From Sipunculus nudus (Eukaryota; Annelida; Sipuncula; Golfingiida; Sipunculidae), in contig CM049312.1 in NCBI GenBank assembly GCA_026874595.1, forward strand, positions 71,890,929 to 71,954,928: a DNA stretch of 64,000 nt. The letters are read 5' to 3'. Position numbers and translations under genes: made by a program. Below the pieces are notes generated by a model that did no database searches, was not told the origin of the DNA, and saw only the letters and a list, made by a program, of their open reading frames with translations. This document shows positions 51,201 to 62,334 of the stretch, one piece after another (the stretch's first letter is position 1; every line of letters begins with the position of its first letter).

Positions 51201-52095
51201 GTGGGAGGTTTAGTTTTCCGACAAAGGGAGATTCGGTTTCGTAATCCGGATTATCCGGTTTTCGCACAGATTCGTTCGTACTCACGGTGACTGCCGCCAA
51301 GACATGCTGAGACTTAGCCCTGGTCTGAAAATGTTTGAGCATGTTCACCTGAAAGGTTTTGACCTTATTGTTGACCTTGACCCGATAGTCTAGGTCACCT
51401 ACGTACCTTACCTACATTGCTTTAGGGGCCTCTCCACTGAACACGAAGTTTGTTTCGGTCCGTCGGGAAGAGTAACAACACCTCGTCTCCGATCTCCAAT
51501 ATGCGGTGTGTTTACCTACGTCGTAAAACTGCTTGCATCGATCTGCGGATATGCTCAAGGCCTGAGCTATCGGGCACGTGTCGCTCAACTTATCCTGGAG
51601 ATCGATAACCTATTGGTATGTCGTCTTGGTTTCTGGGTTCGTATCCCGCTTAGTCTACAGGTAGCGTAGAATGTGCATGGGACCTCGCACAACTCGGCCC
51701 TAGAGTAACGCAAACGGGGAGAAACCCGTGCTCTCGTGAGGTGTCTCTCTGTACGCAAAGAGCACTGCGCTCAAATACCGATCCCTATCATGTGACATCT
51801 TCGCGTTGCGTTGAATATATCTACCATCCCGGTACACGTCGGGTGATATGTTGTGGTAGTTAGCTATTTGACCGGTAACACACGGCTAACTTCTCTCATG
51901 AGGTCAGACAAAAACTCACCCCATGTTGGTGAGTACTTCCGCCGGTATTCCTACTCGCGTATAGACATCCACTAACGCGTCGGCTACGATCGCTTTGTCT
52001 ATGTTCTTTGAGGCTACTGCCCCCGGGTATCGCGTAGCGTAGTCCATAATGGTCAGTATGTTTCGGTGCCCTTGTCATAGGTTCCACAACCATGG
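51200..52095 (-). pseudogene. Decayed Ty3/gypsy-class integrase region
   Basis: Reading the minus strand from about 52065 gives ILTIMDYATRYPGAVASKN, AIVADALVDVYTRVGIPAEV, then after a frameshift FLSDLMREVSR, TTTYHPTC, LFAYRETPHESTGFSP, ETKTTYQ and the C-terminal KTFQVNMLKHF. These are the core and C-terminal blocks of retrotransposon integrases. The second catalytic aspartate (normally in LTDxG) is replaced by asparagine (LTNMG), and several stops and frameshifts are present, so the protein is dead. The part carrying the first catalytic aspartate is missing; homology stops at about 52085. The frame leads directly into the reverse transcriptase, so integrase precedes RT. Confidence 0.82.
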
Positions 52096-52587
52096 CATGG
52101 CAACCGGGGACGCGCTTTCTGATTGGTTAATATCTCTTCTACTGGAATATTCAGATGGTGACACCGCTGACGTAACAATGGTTCAGCCAATCACGCATGT
52201 ACTTCAAATTTAGCCTGGAACCGATTTGCCATGGTTGTCGGGCATAACAACGGGGGCTTCTTGCCTGCCTATCTTAAATATTAAGTAAATAATAGAGAGA
52301 TGGACCATATAGTGCGAAGACAGCCAGGAAAATGTCAGATAAGTAATAGTTATAAGGAAATGACCCAGAAAAGTAACAAATTTTACCGAAATCTACACCA
52401 ATAGCAATTCAAGCGCCTGTGTATATATAATGCATAAAGAGGGAGCGCGGGATTGAGAAACAAAATGAACGTGATTCAACCCCCCACCAAGACTCAAGCA
52501 CACATACAAAAAATAACCAAGATAAATAAAAAAAAGCAAATCGTTTCATATTCATGATGAATGAATAAATTAATTTGGTCCATTCAC

Positions 52588-52882
52588 AGCCAAAATAAAG
52601 GTATGGTTCTCAGGTACTTTTTTTCAGAATTTTTTTCAGTGCTGGCGGGCCATATTTTATATTTTACCTTTTTTGTATGTTTCAATAAAATGTCACATAT
52701 CAGGGAAAAGCATGAAAATAACAGATTTTTTCCCTAAATATGCACTACCTAACAAAAGAAATCTGATCAAACTTTAATCATTTTATCTTTTTGTAAGATG
52801 AAAATTAAATAAAAATGTTTGATGCATGGGGTTAAAATTGACGCGGGCGATGCACGAGAACCATACCTTTTATTTTTTTGCC
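52588..52882. mobile_element. GGCCAAAA MITE family, copy 5 (intron 6)
   Basis: The ends AGCCAAAATAAAGGTATGG and CGAGAACCATACC…TTTGCC match the family. The interior closely follows copy 4 (CACTACCTAACAAAAGAAAT in both). Length is about 295 bp. Confidence 0.78.
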
Positions 52883-53249
52883 TAATAATTCTATTCACAA
52901 GCACTTTATGTAAACAAAAGCACCTAACTTACAACACAAATATGGTATTCATTATTGGGTTAATACTTAAAAAGAGTAAAAGATTGAATAAAAAAAAACG
53001 GGATATATTTACGAAACAAAAGAGTACGGCCATATAGAATTAAGCAAATGATGTTTTTGTTCTTGTTAATTTCTTCCATGGTTGTGTTGTACTTGTATAG
53101 GCCTGAAAGATTTGCCTGGCCTTTCTGTTATACAGTAACCAACGTGCACTACCATTCCGATATCACCATTTTCAGGCATTCTAATGGACCCTTAGAACTC
53201 TTTGCCCATGCTGACAATTGGTACTATACTGGTTAAAATCTAGTTTACT

Positions 53250-53830
53250 ATACTTTATGCTATTTAAGACCAATGAGACCCCGTCGTCAAACCTGTTCTT
53301 GTGTCCTTGGATCTTCCTGGGCCCGAGCCTTCGTTCCCATGGTCGTTCCGATTAAAACTCTATAAGCTAACATCAGACGGTTAAAAAACAGTTCCGCATC
53401 AATAAGCATTTAATTGTCTCCTATATGACACTCCAAGCCCGGGCTTCGCAAAAGACCTGACTTAATCATATTGGACCATTTCCTTGTGAATTATAGGAAA
53501 ACCCTATAAAACTAAATGAGACTTCTACCTTATTGGCGATTCCTGGCCGGTCCTTGCGCCTTTAGGCCCCTTGGGTCAGTCTCCGTAGAAAATCCATATA
53601 TTTGCTTTTAAAATGACAAAAAAAATCATTTTCGGGCATTTCTTTTGCCATATTGGACACATCTGACCGACCCGGGCCCTCTTGTGGTAATTAAATGAGA
53701 CTTCTACACATTCAAACATATTGCTCTATAGGAATTCCTGGTCGGTCTAGTGCCCCCTTGGGCTCTTCGGGCCGGTGTACCTAGCTGACACCCACCCCAT
53801 AGGGCTTATTATTATACATTCTCGGTTGAA
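53250..53830. repeat. Degenerate tandem repeat in intron 6
   Basis: AAATGAGACTTCTAC followed by ATTCCTGG-CGGTC and CCCCTTGGG occurs near 53513-53575 and again near 53694-53755, with a weaker match near 53300. The unit is about 180-200 bp. No gene is seen. Confidence 0.5.
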
Positions 53831-54168
53831 TGACAATTAACTATAATCATTTTCTATTAGGTGCCATCTAACAAAGTATCTCATTTTCTTCACAATTGAT
53901 CAAATTATCTGTAAAATATTTTACTTTTAATTTAATTCTATAAAATGGGACAAAAATTACAAAATACTAATAAACAGATAAACTGAAAATATCTAGATCT
54001 GCTTTACGTGTAATATTCATTGAAATAATGAAACAAGAAGACCGTGTTTTCTAAAGGTATTGTGTTTTTAAAGAAATAGGAAATTGAACAAATTGACTTG
54101 AACATTAAAAAAAAGAAATTTATTTTAATTATTATAATGTGTGCTCATTCCTCTGTTTGATAAATCAG

Positions 54169-54498
54169 AATACAGCTTTCAAGAGTTTCCGAAGACGCCC
54201 CTTACTGGTACAAAAACGATTGAATCAGTAAACGTCACAACATTCAGCAATCCTACTGAGAAAAAGAGGCTCTGCCTGCCGGAAAATGATGCTGGCACGA
54301 GTCACGTGGTGGCAACGGCTGTGTGCGCCTTTAATAATTACGATACCGGAATCATAGATCGTGGATACAAGGCTACTGACACGTCCCAGCCTCGGGCAGA
54401 AATTGTGTGCCCCCCAGATGCTTACAATGTGGACGAGTGTACTTTAAAGGACACCAACCGCCAGTGTGGTGTCGCTGTTTTCTGCTCTAAAGATACAG
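54169..54498 (+). CDS. SRCR gene exon 7: A-type SRCR domain 6
   Basis: Residues 583-692. The acceptor TTGATAAATCAG and donor GGTAAGA are both phase 1. Six cysteines: RLCLP, AVCAF, IVCPP, DECTL, RQCGV, VFCSK. The A-type signature is retained in degenerate form (CPPDAYNVDEC, GVAVFC), and GIIDRGY stands where exons 3 and 5 have GVRDY. One sequon (NVT). It opens the third A-B pair. The text LCLP…AVCAFN closely resembles the orphan piece at 8465-8562. Confidence 0.82.
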
Positions 54499-54839
54499 GT
54501 AAGAAAACTTTTGTCACTGGTCAGTTATTTCATTTCGCGGTTAATTGTAGGTTAGTGTGCCTGTATATATGTTGGCATCCTTCTCATACGGTTCTTGACA
54601 GTAACGGCCCTTTAAATGTTCATATTCATTTGCAATCATGTTATTAGCTAATTTTGGTTGAATGAAAGAGTTTCCCGGCAAAGCCATCCCGACAGACCTG
54701 TTTTATACATGTCATTGCTATGAGTTTGAGTAAACAGAGTCGACATGTGTCTGCTTACAAGAACAAGACTGCTTGACCAGAGGTCTGATCTGACAGTACG
54801 GCAACTAATATGGTTCCAGTATGTGAATAACTAACGCAT

Positions 54840-56480
54840 TGCTTGCCATGATTCTTTCCGTGCATATTGATCATAAAGTGTTTCATCATGTCCTAAAGAC
54901 CGGATTTTTCTCTCTCTGTTTGAGACCTTCAGATGAGGCAGTTCGTCCGATAACATGATACAAATCGTGACCGTAAGACCTGGAAACTTCTAACGGTTCA
55001 CCCAGGGAGGTCCTAGACCAATCTTCTTAGTAATCTGAAATAAGGCCCTGGTGACCTATACCTCGCAAACTACAGGCTGAAAACATGATTTTTAGCACCC
55101 AGTCAGTCAGATGGAGCACAAATTGTATTCGCTGGGCGTATAATCCCCCCCCCCCCCCCAATCCTCCCATGGAGGTCCACAAAAACTTCTCAGGGGAAAC
55201 CTGAAATTAGGTCTCTGTTACCATTACCCTCCGAGCTATGGGGATCAGAAATACTCCCCCCCCCCAGAATAATTAACAATTTGATGAAAAGCTACAGTAT
55301 CTGAACACCTAATGCATCGACAATCATGATTATTTGCATGCCAATATACCATGGAATATTTCAATAGTTCCTGTAAACTGGTTGCGCCACCTCGATTTTC
55401 CGGAATGATTGCCCATTTTATCTCTCTATTTTTGAGACCTCCAATGATGCGCTCTTCCGTAAACAAGGCACACATAGTGAATAACCTTTAATCAGCACCT
55501 TGAATCTTCTAATTTAACATCTCGGGAGGTGCATGAAAAATCTCCTTGGAAATTTGAAATTAGGTCTCTGTTACCCATACCCACTGAACAATGGGGATCA
55601 AAAATACCCCCCAGAATAATTAAAAATTTGATAGAAAAGCACCAGTATATGAATAACTATTGCAATGATAATCATTTTCGAATGCATGTTGATCATGAAG
55701 TGTTTAGTTAGTTTCTGCAGGCTGGTGACGCCACCTACATATATTCTAATTTTTACGCATATATTAGCTCAGTTGACTTCAGTCAACTGAGCTAAAGCGA
55801 TCACCCTTTGTCCGTCGTCCGTCCTTAGTGCCGGCCGGCCGGCCGTTATCAGGGCACAAATCGTAACCATAAAGACTAGAATCATGAACCTCTGCATCTT
55901 GAGAGGTCCTTAAAATGTCTCCTCAGAAACCTGATATTAGGTTACTGTGACCTATATTCTATAAGTAACGGAGGCTAGTTAAGCACCCTAGAAAATAATG
56001 TTCAGTACACACACATTGCCAGATTCCTCAGGAATTTCTAGATGAATTCTCATCAAAGCTGGTGTGCTTATGGGTCTTCATGAACCTAAACTAATGGGCA
56101 TGACTAAGCGCTATTTGCATTATTCTAATTTTTATGTATTGTTACCTGTTTTTTAGAACACTAGACAATTTAACAAGGTGCAAATCGTACCCGTAAAGGC
56201 TAGATTCATGGACCTCTAAATCCTGAGAGTTCCTCAAAAGTTCTCCTCAGAAACTTAAAATTAAGTTCCCTTCACCTATATTCACCGTGAAATATAGTAA
56301 CATGTAAATACCAATTACCTGATTTCTCAGGAAAGGCTGGATGGCTTGTTATTAGATTTGGTGTGCTTATGGGTCTTGGTGAACTTAAGGTAATATGCAT
56401 GAATGATGATGCCACCTACATAATCTTAATTAATTGCCTGTGCAAGGACATATTGTCATCTTGTGAGTCGGCTGAGCGTC
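54840..56480. repeat. Bivalve-type repeat array in intron 7
   Basis: Related segments resembling CAAATCGTACCCGTAAAGGCT, followed by CTCAGAAACCTGATATTAGG and GTGTGCTTATGGGTCTT, recur at about 54960, 55860 and 56165, with shorter pieces near 55440. A 28-bp palindrome (55766-55793, AGCTCAGTTGACT and its inverse) is followed by GTCCGTCGTCCGTCC. It shares words with 15897-16290 and 31440-31560. Confidence 0.65.
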
Positions 56481-56768
56481 ATGATCCATGGGTCACTTGT
56501 TTAAATACTTTTCAAGTATGAATTTGAGAATGAGTTTGCAAACATTCCATTATATTTCTGGAATAATTATATCAAAACTGTCATATTTTCATTCGTAACT
56601 CAGTGATGATATTTATAGAGCCGTCTGCTTGTTTATCGGTGGGTCCAGTAGGTCTCACTTTATGCTGACTGGAGAATGTAAATTACAAGTGTGTGCAACT
56701 CTAAAATTTCCTTAATATATGCCTTGTTATAGAATACCCCAGGGTCAAGATATGGTGTACCATTTCAG

Positions 56769-57101
56769 ATGAATGGGAATACAGGTTGAACACTAAACAT
56801 GGCGGTCAAGGTCACTTTGGGACACCCGAGGTCCGCGTTAGCAACATATGGGGGAGTGTCGGCGGGCTTGAAGACGGGGCCGCGGAGTCGTTCTGTCGAG
56901 AGATTTCTAGTGATTACATCGGAGCTAACATCTTGAAAACGACAAAGGAGTCATCCCCCCTTTTGGTGAAGTCAATCAGTTGTGACGGGAACGAAAGGCC
57001 TGTCAATATAACTGATTGCCAGTTCAAAGGGTTTCAGAAGAACACGAAAAACAAAATGACCGGCAAGACACCGATCCTCCGGTGCCAGAAAGATGGCTCA
57101 G
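56769..57101 (+). CDS. SRCR gene exon 8: B-type domain 7 lacking one cysteine pair
   Basis: Residues 693-803. The acceptor is TACCATTTCAG. The donor is GGTTCG, weaker than the others at position +3 but giving the required phase 1. The B-type layout is visible: NIWGSVGG where WGDIC is expected, SFCRE, SISCDG, TDCQF, LRCQK. Only four of six cysteines remain; the missing two correspond to C2 and C7, which are disulfide partners in SRCR domains, so one bond has been lost as a unit. One sequon (NIT). A solo LTR begins about 200 bp after the donor. Confidence 0.78.
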
Positions 57102-57307
57102 GTTCGTTCATGAATTTCCTAGTTTTACACTGAAACATTTCCTATTAATATTTTTTGCTTTTTTTTTTCTAATGCATTTTTTTTCTATTTTGTATATGTT
57201 TTTTTCTATTATTATTAAGATTTCTTTTGTTATTTTGTTGTTTAAGACTGGATCTGTCCAATGTTACAGATGTCTCTTTTATTGTGCGCTGTTGACATTC
57301 TGATTCG

Positions 57308-58081
57308 TGTTAGGCTCGGGCCCTGACTGTTGCTATGGCGTTTAGAGACACAGAGCTGGGTGTAATCCGTACTGGCGTGTAAAGACTCCGGGTTTCTGCT
57401 AATCTTGAATTTTCTGGGCTGTTCGCGCTCTATGAGCGCGTGTGTCTTGTTGTGTTCTTTGGATTGATCGTGAAATGGAAAGATCTAGGCTTTTGGTTGA
57501 GAAGCTATAAATTATGGGCTGTGTTTAGAGCCGGAGGAGAAAGAGAAAAAATTCCAGCGGACACGGAAGAGTGTGGGTCAGTTTGTGGACTTTTCCGTTA
57601 ATTGCAGCATTTATAGATTTTCTTCGAACTTTGTAACAGATTTTTTTCAGTCTTCAAGTTGGCTTGGGGACTTTTACCAGAACTTCACTTTTGGATTACA
57701 ACAGATTGATTTCAGGATTGAATTGGACTATTATTCTCTGAGAAGATTTACATGAACTGTTCTTCTGGATTATATGTTTTAAAGGACTTGTTGGGCTGAG
57801 ACAGTGGTGATATCCAGAAAAACCTAGGATCCGGACACTCTGGTACTGTACACTTTATTTATTATACGGTGTAATTGTATTGATTTAGTGTATTGTAATG
57901 TTAGGGTTGTTTTAAAAATAAATTATAATTATTTGTCAACAAAAAACACTGACTTCTTTATTCATTCCCCTAGACATTTCACTCTGCCTAGTGTTACAGA
58001 ATCTGATTTTTATTTATCTCCGTATCAAAATACATGCTCGTCACGACTATTTGTGATCTGTTGTTATTGGGTTCTGTAACA
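57308..58081 (+). mobile_element. Solo LTR in intron 8 of the SRCR gene
   Basis: This + strand sequence aligns with the reverse complement of 49542-50362. Shared blocks include TAATCCGTACTGG, GATTTTCTTCGAAC/GATTTTCTTCAGAC, TGTAATGTTAGGGTTGTTTT, AATAAATTATA and ATTCCCCTAGACATTTC, followed by GTTACAGAATCTGATTTTT. It ends near GGTTCTGTAACA. No internal retroelement coding sequence adjoins it, so it is a solo LTR in the same orientation as the host gene, and it could contribute cryptic promoter or polyadenylation signals. Edges are approximate. Confidence 0.7.
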
Positions 58082-58392
58082 CCAAAAATGTTCTTTTTTA
58101 TTCTGTTGATATTGTAAAATGTCACATCAACTTTTCATGTTTAACACTTAATCTAAGTTTGCCCATTTTTTCCATGTATGCATATGGGCATTTACCCACT
58201 TACAAGTGTGATGCTATACTTTACATTTTGTTTCGGATGATTTCCGATTGGCCATATTCGCGAAAATTAACCCTTCGAGAACAAGACGTCCCGTCAGATG
58301 AATAATCATTTAATGTAGCTTTACTAGACGTTATCTATGCCTGTGGCAACACATTTGTTTTGTTACCTGTATGTGTGTATATATATATATAC

Positions 58393-58450
<58 letters not shown>

Positions 58451-59761
58451 ATAGATCTGACAAATAATATTCCCAATTTATATTATGGATACTAAAGAAA
58501 ATTAGTTCGATGTTCCAATTGGTAAGATTTTGAAAAGATAATTAGATACAGTTAAATTTAAACCAAAATAAGTTTACATGAAGTAAATTTAAGCCTGGCG
58601 CCACCAAATGCCGGTATAGGCGCAATTCGGAACCACATTACCAGCAAACTGACCGGCCTTGTGGTTCTAAGGACTACTTGTAGACATGACTTATGAGATA
58701 TATTACATCTAAAAAAGATAACTGTTTCTAGTCCAAACTGACGTGTATTATTTCAAGCCATTTAAAACCAACCATCTGTTGCTAGGTTCAATCTAGCCAC
58801 GAAAACGAATGACCACGTCAGCCACGTAATGCCCGAGCCAGCTATAGTTCTATGAGCTGACACATCTCCTAGCTTTAAAATGGAGCAGTTTACAATTGCA
58901 CTGTACTAATAAACGGCGGTAAAATTGATTATATACATATCATTATAAGAGTTTTTACTTTGAGAAAATTGTTGTAATCAGCATTGGAATAATAACAGTT
59001 AATTCAAATATGACATATAGGTAATATCTGCTTATCTTTAACAGCGGTCCAGATTTACAGTCATGTTAGACGCCCCGAAGGTCTCCTTAACTTTAAAATA
59101 CACTGGACGTTTGTCTTAATGGCACGAACATTGCAGGGACAAGTGTAGTGTGGAAGTGGAAGAGGGTGAGGGCGTTCATGGGGGAGGGTATTCCTTCCCA
59201 TGTTGTGGATAAATTTGAAAATTCAAGCTGTGATGGTTCAGTCTGGAGAAATTTCTCTGCTATTACTATTCTCCGTTTGTCAGATTTGTATGTCGATAAA
59301 GGGGGAGGGGAGTTAAATCCGCCCTTGAATGGTATCTGAGTATTTTTTGCACACAATGACACCAATTTACATCTGGTCTCGTATCCATCGTGTCACAAAG
59401 TGCTCGTTGTTTGCTTGCTTGTTCAATGCCTGAATATATAAATAAACAGCTGCCAATCAATGTCCGTTTTATTGGAATAATATATTGTTTATAACAATCA
59501 GAAAGTTTATTCGATTTCGGAACTAACGACCTTTCGAACTTACGTTATATTGAAAGAAACAAAGGTACCCGACAAAAGACGATGGATAAAAAAATATATT
59601 TGGACAGAATGTCATTATTCAGTATTTCTGATGTTGCTGATTATGTTTTAGCTTTCATTATACTTACCCATAAATAACAGACTCTTGTGTGAGAAAGCTA
59701 AAGAGAACGCTGTAAATATGAACAATATAATAAATAATTATGGATAACATTTATCTTGTAG

Positions 59762-60067
59762 CTGTTTTGAAAAACGGCTTAAATGGGCCGGTAACCATGG
59801 CACTGGTGAATAAAGCCGGACAATATGAGATCCTTAATGTTTGTACCGACAACAAAACGAAAATTGCCGAAGTGACTTGCCGAGAGCTCGGCCACACAGA
59901 TTACAAAACATACCCCAGCGGAACATTTGAGATGACCACGGGGAAGAAATTTGTCAGAATTCATTGTCATGGTGATGAGCACATGCTTGGCAACTGTAGC
60001 AGGACGATAATGAATGGGAGTTGTCCGTCGCAAAACACAGTGGAGGTCAGCTGTGGCAAAGAGTCAG
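59762..60067 (+). CDS. SRCR gene exon 9: canonical SRCR domain 8
   Basis: Residues 804-905. The acceptor is TTATCTTGTAG and the donor GGTAAGT, both phase 1. This domain fits the family consensus much better than domains 1-7: LKNGLNGPVTM, ILNVCTD, AEVTCRELGH, VRIHCHGDEHMLGNC, SCPS, VEVSCG. The EVTCRELGH and H-C-x-GDE-x-LGNC blocks are hallmark SRCR segments. Six cysteines fit group A. Sequons NCS and NGS. It belongs to neither the A nor the B subtype of the preceding exons. Confidence 0.88.
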
Positions 60068-61959
60068 GTAAGTCGAGGTTTCCATGCCTACCATTTTATG
60101 TCTTCTCATTTCGCTGATCTACAAAATCTTTAGGTTGGTACTCTTACGCGATGTACCAATGTGGTGCCTTTCTTTCAGGTATATCCTTATTGCAGGTATT
60201 CCAGCATCTTTCCGCCAGAGGTCGTTTCTACCCAAAACGAAAGTCTTCCTGATCGGCACTACTTGTCTCACCTGTTAAACTTTAAAAATAAAAATTCTTT
60301 ACATTAAAAAGGAAAAACTTTCTGTTTACATTTCACATGTGCATGCTTGCAAAGATATTACTTATTCTAAGAATTCTTTACCACAAAAACACCCATATTT
60401 ATGCAACATATTTGAACGGACTACATTATCCTCTTCACTACATTTATACCTACGCCAAATGTGTATCAGAAGCCGCGGAGCATTGTTTGAATCAGATTGT
60501 GATGCCCGCAGCCCTAAACAACAGAGTCGTCCTCTTTCGAGTGTGTTATACCATAAACATCTTTTGGTAGCAAACACTGGTTCTTCCGGGAGAGACCGAC
60601 CCTGTTGTCCACACAGCCTGTGGATATCTCTGGTCCACTCCCGTTTGATGCACAATTGATTGTCAGTGTGTTTTTGGATGATGGCTAATTAATAGTTCGC
60701 GTTTCTTGCTTTTTGACTTACTTTTCATGGTATGACGCATACATTTATTAATTTCTTGAAAGAATGCACTTATAGGGAATGTCTGCAATACTAGCGCCAG
60801 ACCGGCCCTCTGAAATTACCCTGCCGGAATAGGAGGCTACTACGTCGTGTTTGTCACGGCTAATACAATACCCGCCGATTTGTACCTGTTGTCTTTAAGT
60901 GTGTGTTTGATGAGGGTCAATTATAGACCAACTTTACGCGTTCCGTCCCGGTTGACCTATTTCTGAAGATATGACGACTCCTGGGTTTTTAAGAATTCAT
61001 GATAATATAAAATCTTATGGAAAATGCACTTGTGCGGACTTAGTGTTGCCCTGCTTGCGGCAAAATGACCTTATTTTCAGTGTCTGGTCCAGTGATGGCT
61101 TCGCGTCTAGTTTGGCTGATCCAGCTATGATCATATGACAATTAACTTCTGAACTTCCATGCAAAAACCAACATTTTAGAATTTCTTTTTTATCTGCCTT
61201 GAAAATGATATTTTCTACTGAAATTATGTTTAGTGTGTGGCTCGATGATGATGATTGACTGCCAGCGAGAGGATTTGTATCGTACCGAAAGCTATACATT
61301 AATAAAATAATAATAAATGATAAAAGAAAACTAACTAGTTACATCGAAATCTGTGTTTGGTTTCTACAGTAAAATTCCAATCGATGGCGTAACTTTTAGA
61401 GATTTCTTTGCGCAGACAGTAAATAATCAACTTTATATAGATTCTAAAATATCCAGGGGCTGTAACAGTCATTGCACTTTTCTGAGATAATAATGTTTGA
61501 TGCAAAATAGCATTTGCAGTAATATTACATAATTGAGTTATAATTAAAACGAATTATAATTGTTTTTATTGACATCGTGACATATCTATCGATTCTGAGA
61601 CCTTCTATAATCAGATTAATACAATAATAGCAGTTATATTCTCCCTATAACAAGTACACATTATCTTTACAACACACTTAAACAATTTTAATAAATAAAG
61701 TTCAAAATAACAAGTTAATAATAATATTGTTTTTTTAGAAATGAGGAAAAAAGTTATATATTTAAATACTAATAAATAATTAAAACAAATAGAAATGAAT
61801 TATAAGCAGATCGCAGGTTTTACAATACACATACATACTCATAACCAGTTTCCATTTGAAAATAACCGGAGAGCATGATGAATAATGATAATAAGTACTG
61901 ATAATAAGTACTGATAAATGTATAATTGTCATGATAATTACTGAACTTTATTTTTGAAG

Positions 61960-62334
61960 AAATCACGGTGCGCTTGGAGAACGGCATATTCGGCCCAGCC
62001 TATGTAGACAATCATGGTGTCCTTGGGACGATTTGCGCACGTGACGAAAAAGAGTGGACGACTAGATCGGCAACGGTTTTCTGCCGGATGTTGGGACATT
62101 TGTACGGCAAACCCTTCATCAGGAGTGCTTTTAAAAACCCGAAGACTGACGGCAAGGTGGTCGACGGCAATGTGATGGTCACGTGGTTAAGAAATGTGAG
62201 CTGCGAGGGGGAGGAGAGTACTATATTGGAATGTAACAGATCCAAGTTTGGAGGACACAGCCAATACTGCAACGAAAAGACCATGGCTGCGGTGCTGTGT
62301 CACAATATATCGGAGGAAAATGAAACAATACCGG
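61960..62334 (+). CDS. SRCR gene exon 10: canonical SRCR domain 9
   Basis: Residues 906-1030. The acceptor TTTATTTTTGAAG is followed by TVRLENGIFGPAYV, the classic SRCR opening. LGTICARDEKEW, ATVFCRMLGH, VSCEGEESTILECNR, QYCNE and AAVLCHN follow in order. Six cysteines match group A. Sequons NVS, NRS, NIS and NET; the last two lie in a short acidic linker after the domain. The donor GGTAAGT at 62335 is strong and phase 1, so the transcript continues beyond the window. At 125 residues the exon is the longest, because of a loop between the CRMLGH and VSCEGEE blocks and the C-terminal linker. Confidence 0.88.

Larger units (their letters stand above)
31712..62334 (+). other. Multi-SRCR-domain gene (10 coding exons seen, 3' end outside window)
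   Basis: This entry spans the main gene; its exons follow separately. The joined exons give 1,030 codons plus one base with no stop. The order is signal peptide (residues 1 to about 26), then nine SRCR or SRCR-like domains, one per exon. Every intron is phase 1 with GT..AG ends; lengths are about 2.4, 2.6, 2.4, 4.0, 0.5, 8.8, 2.3, 2.7 and 1.9 kb. About 16 N-x-S/T sequons suggest an extracellular glycoprotein. No transmembrane segment is present in the part seen, so secreted versus membrane-bound cannot be decided. SRCR proteins of invertebrates are commonly pattern-recognition, aggregation or adhesion molecules; that role is known of the family and inferred here. Exon 10 ends in a good phase-1 donor, so more exons must lie beyond 64 kb. 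I cannot assign an ortholog. Confidence 0.85.
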
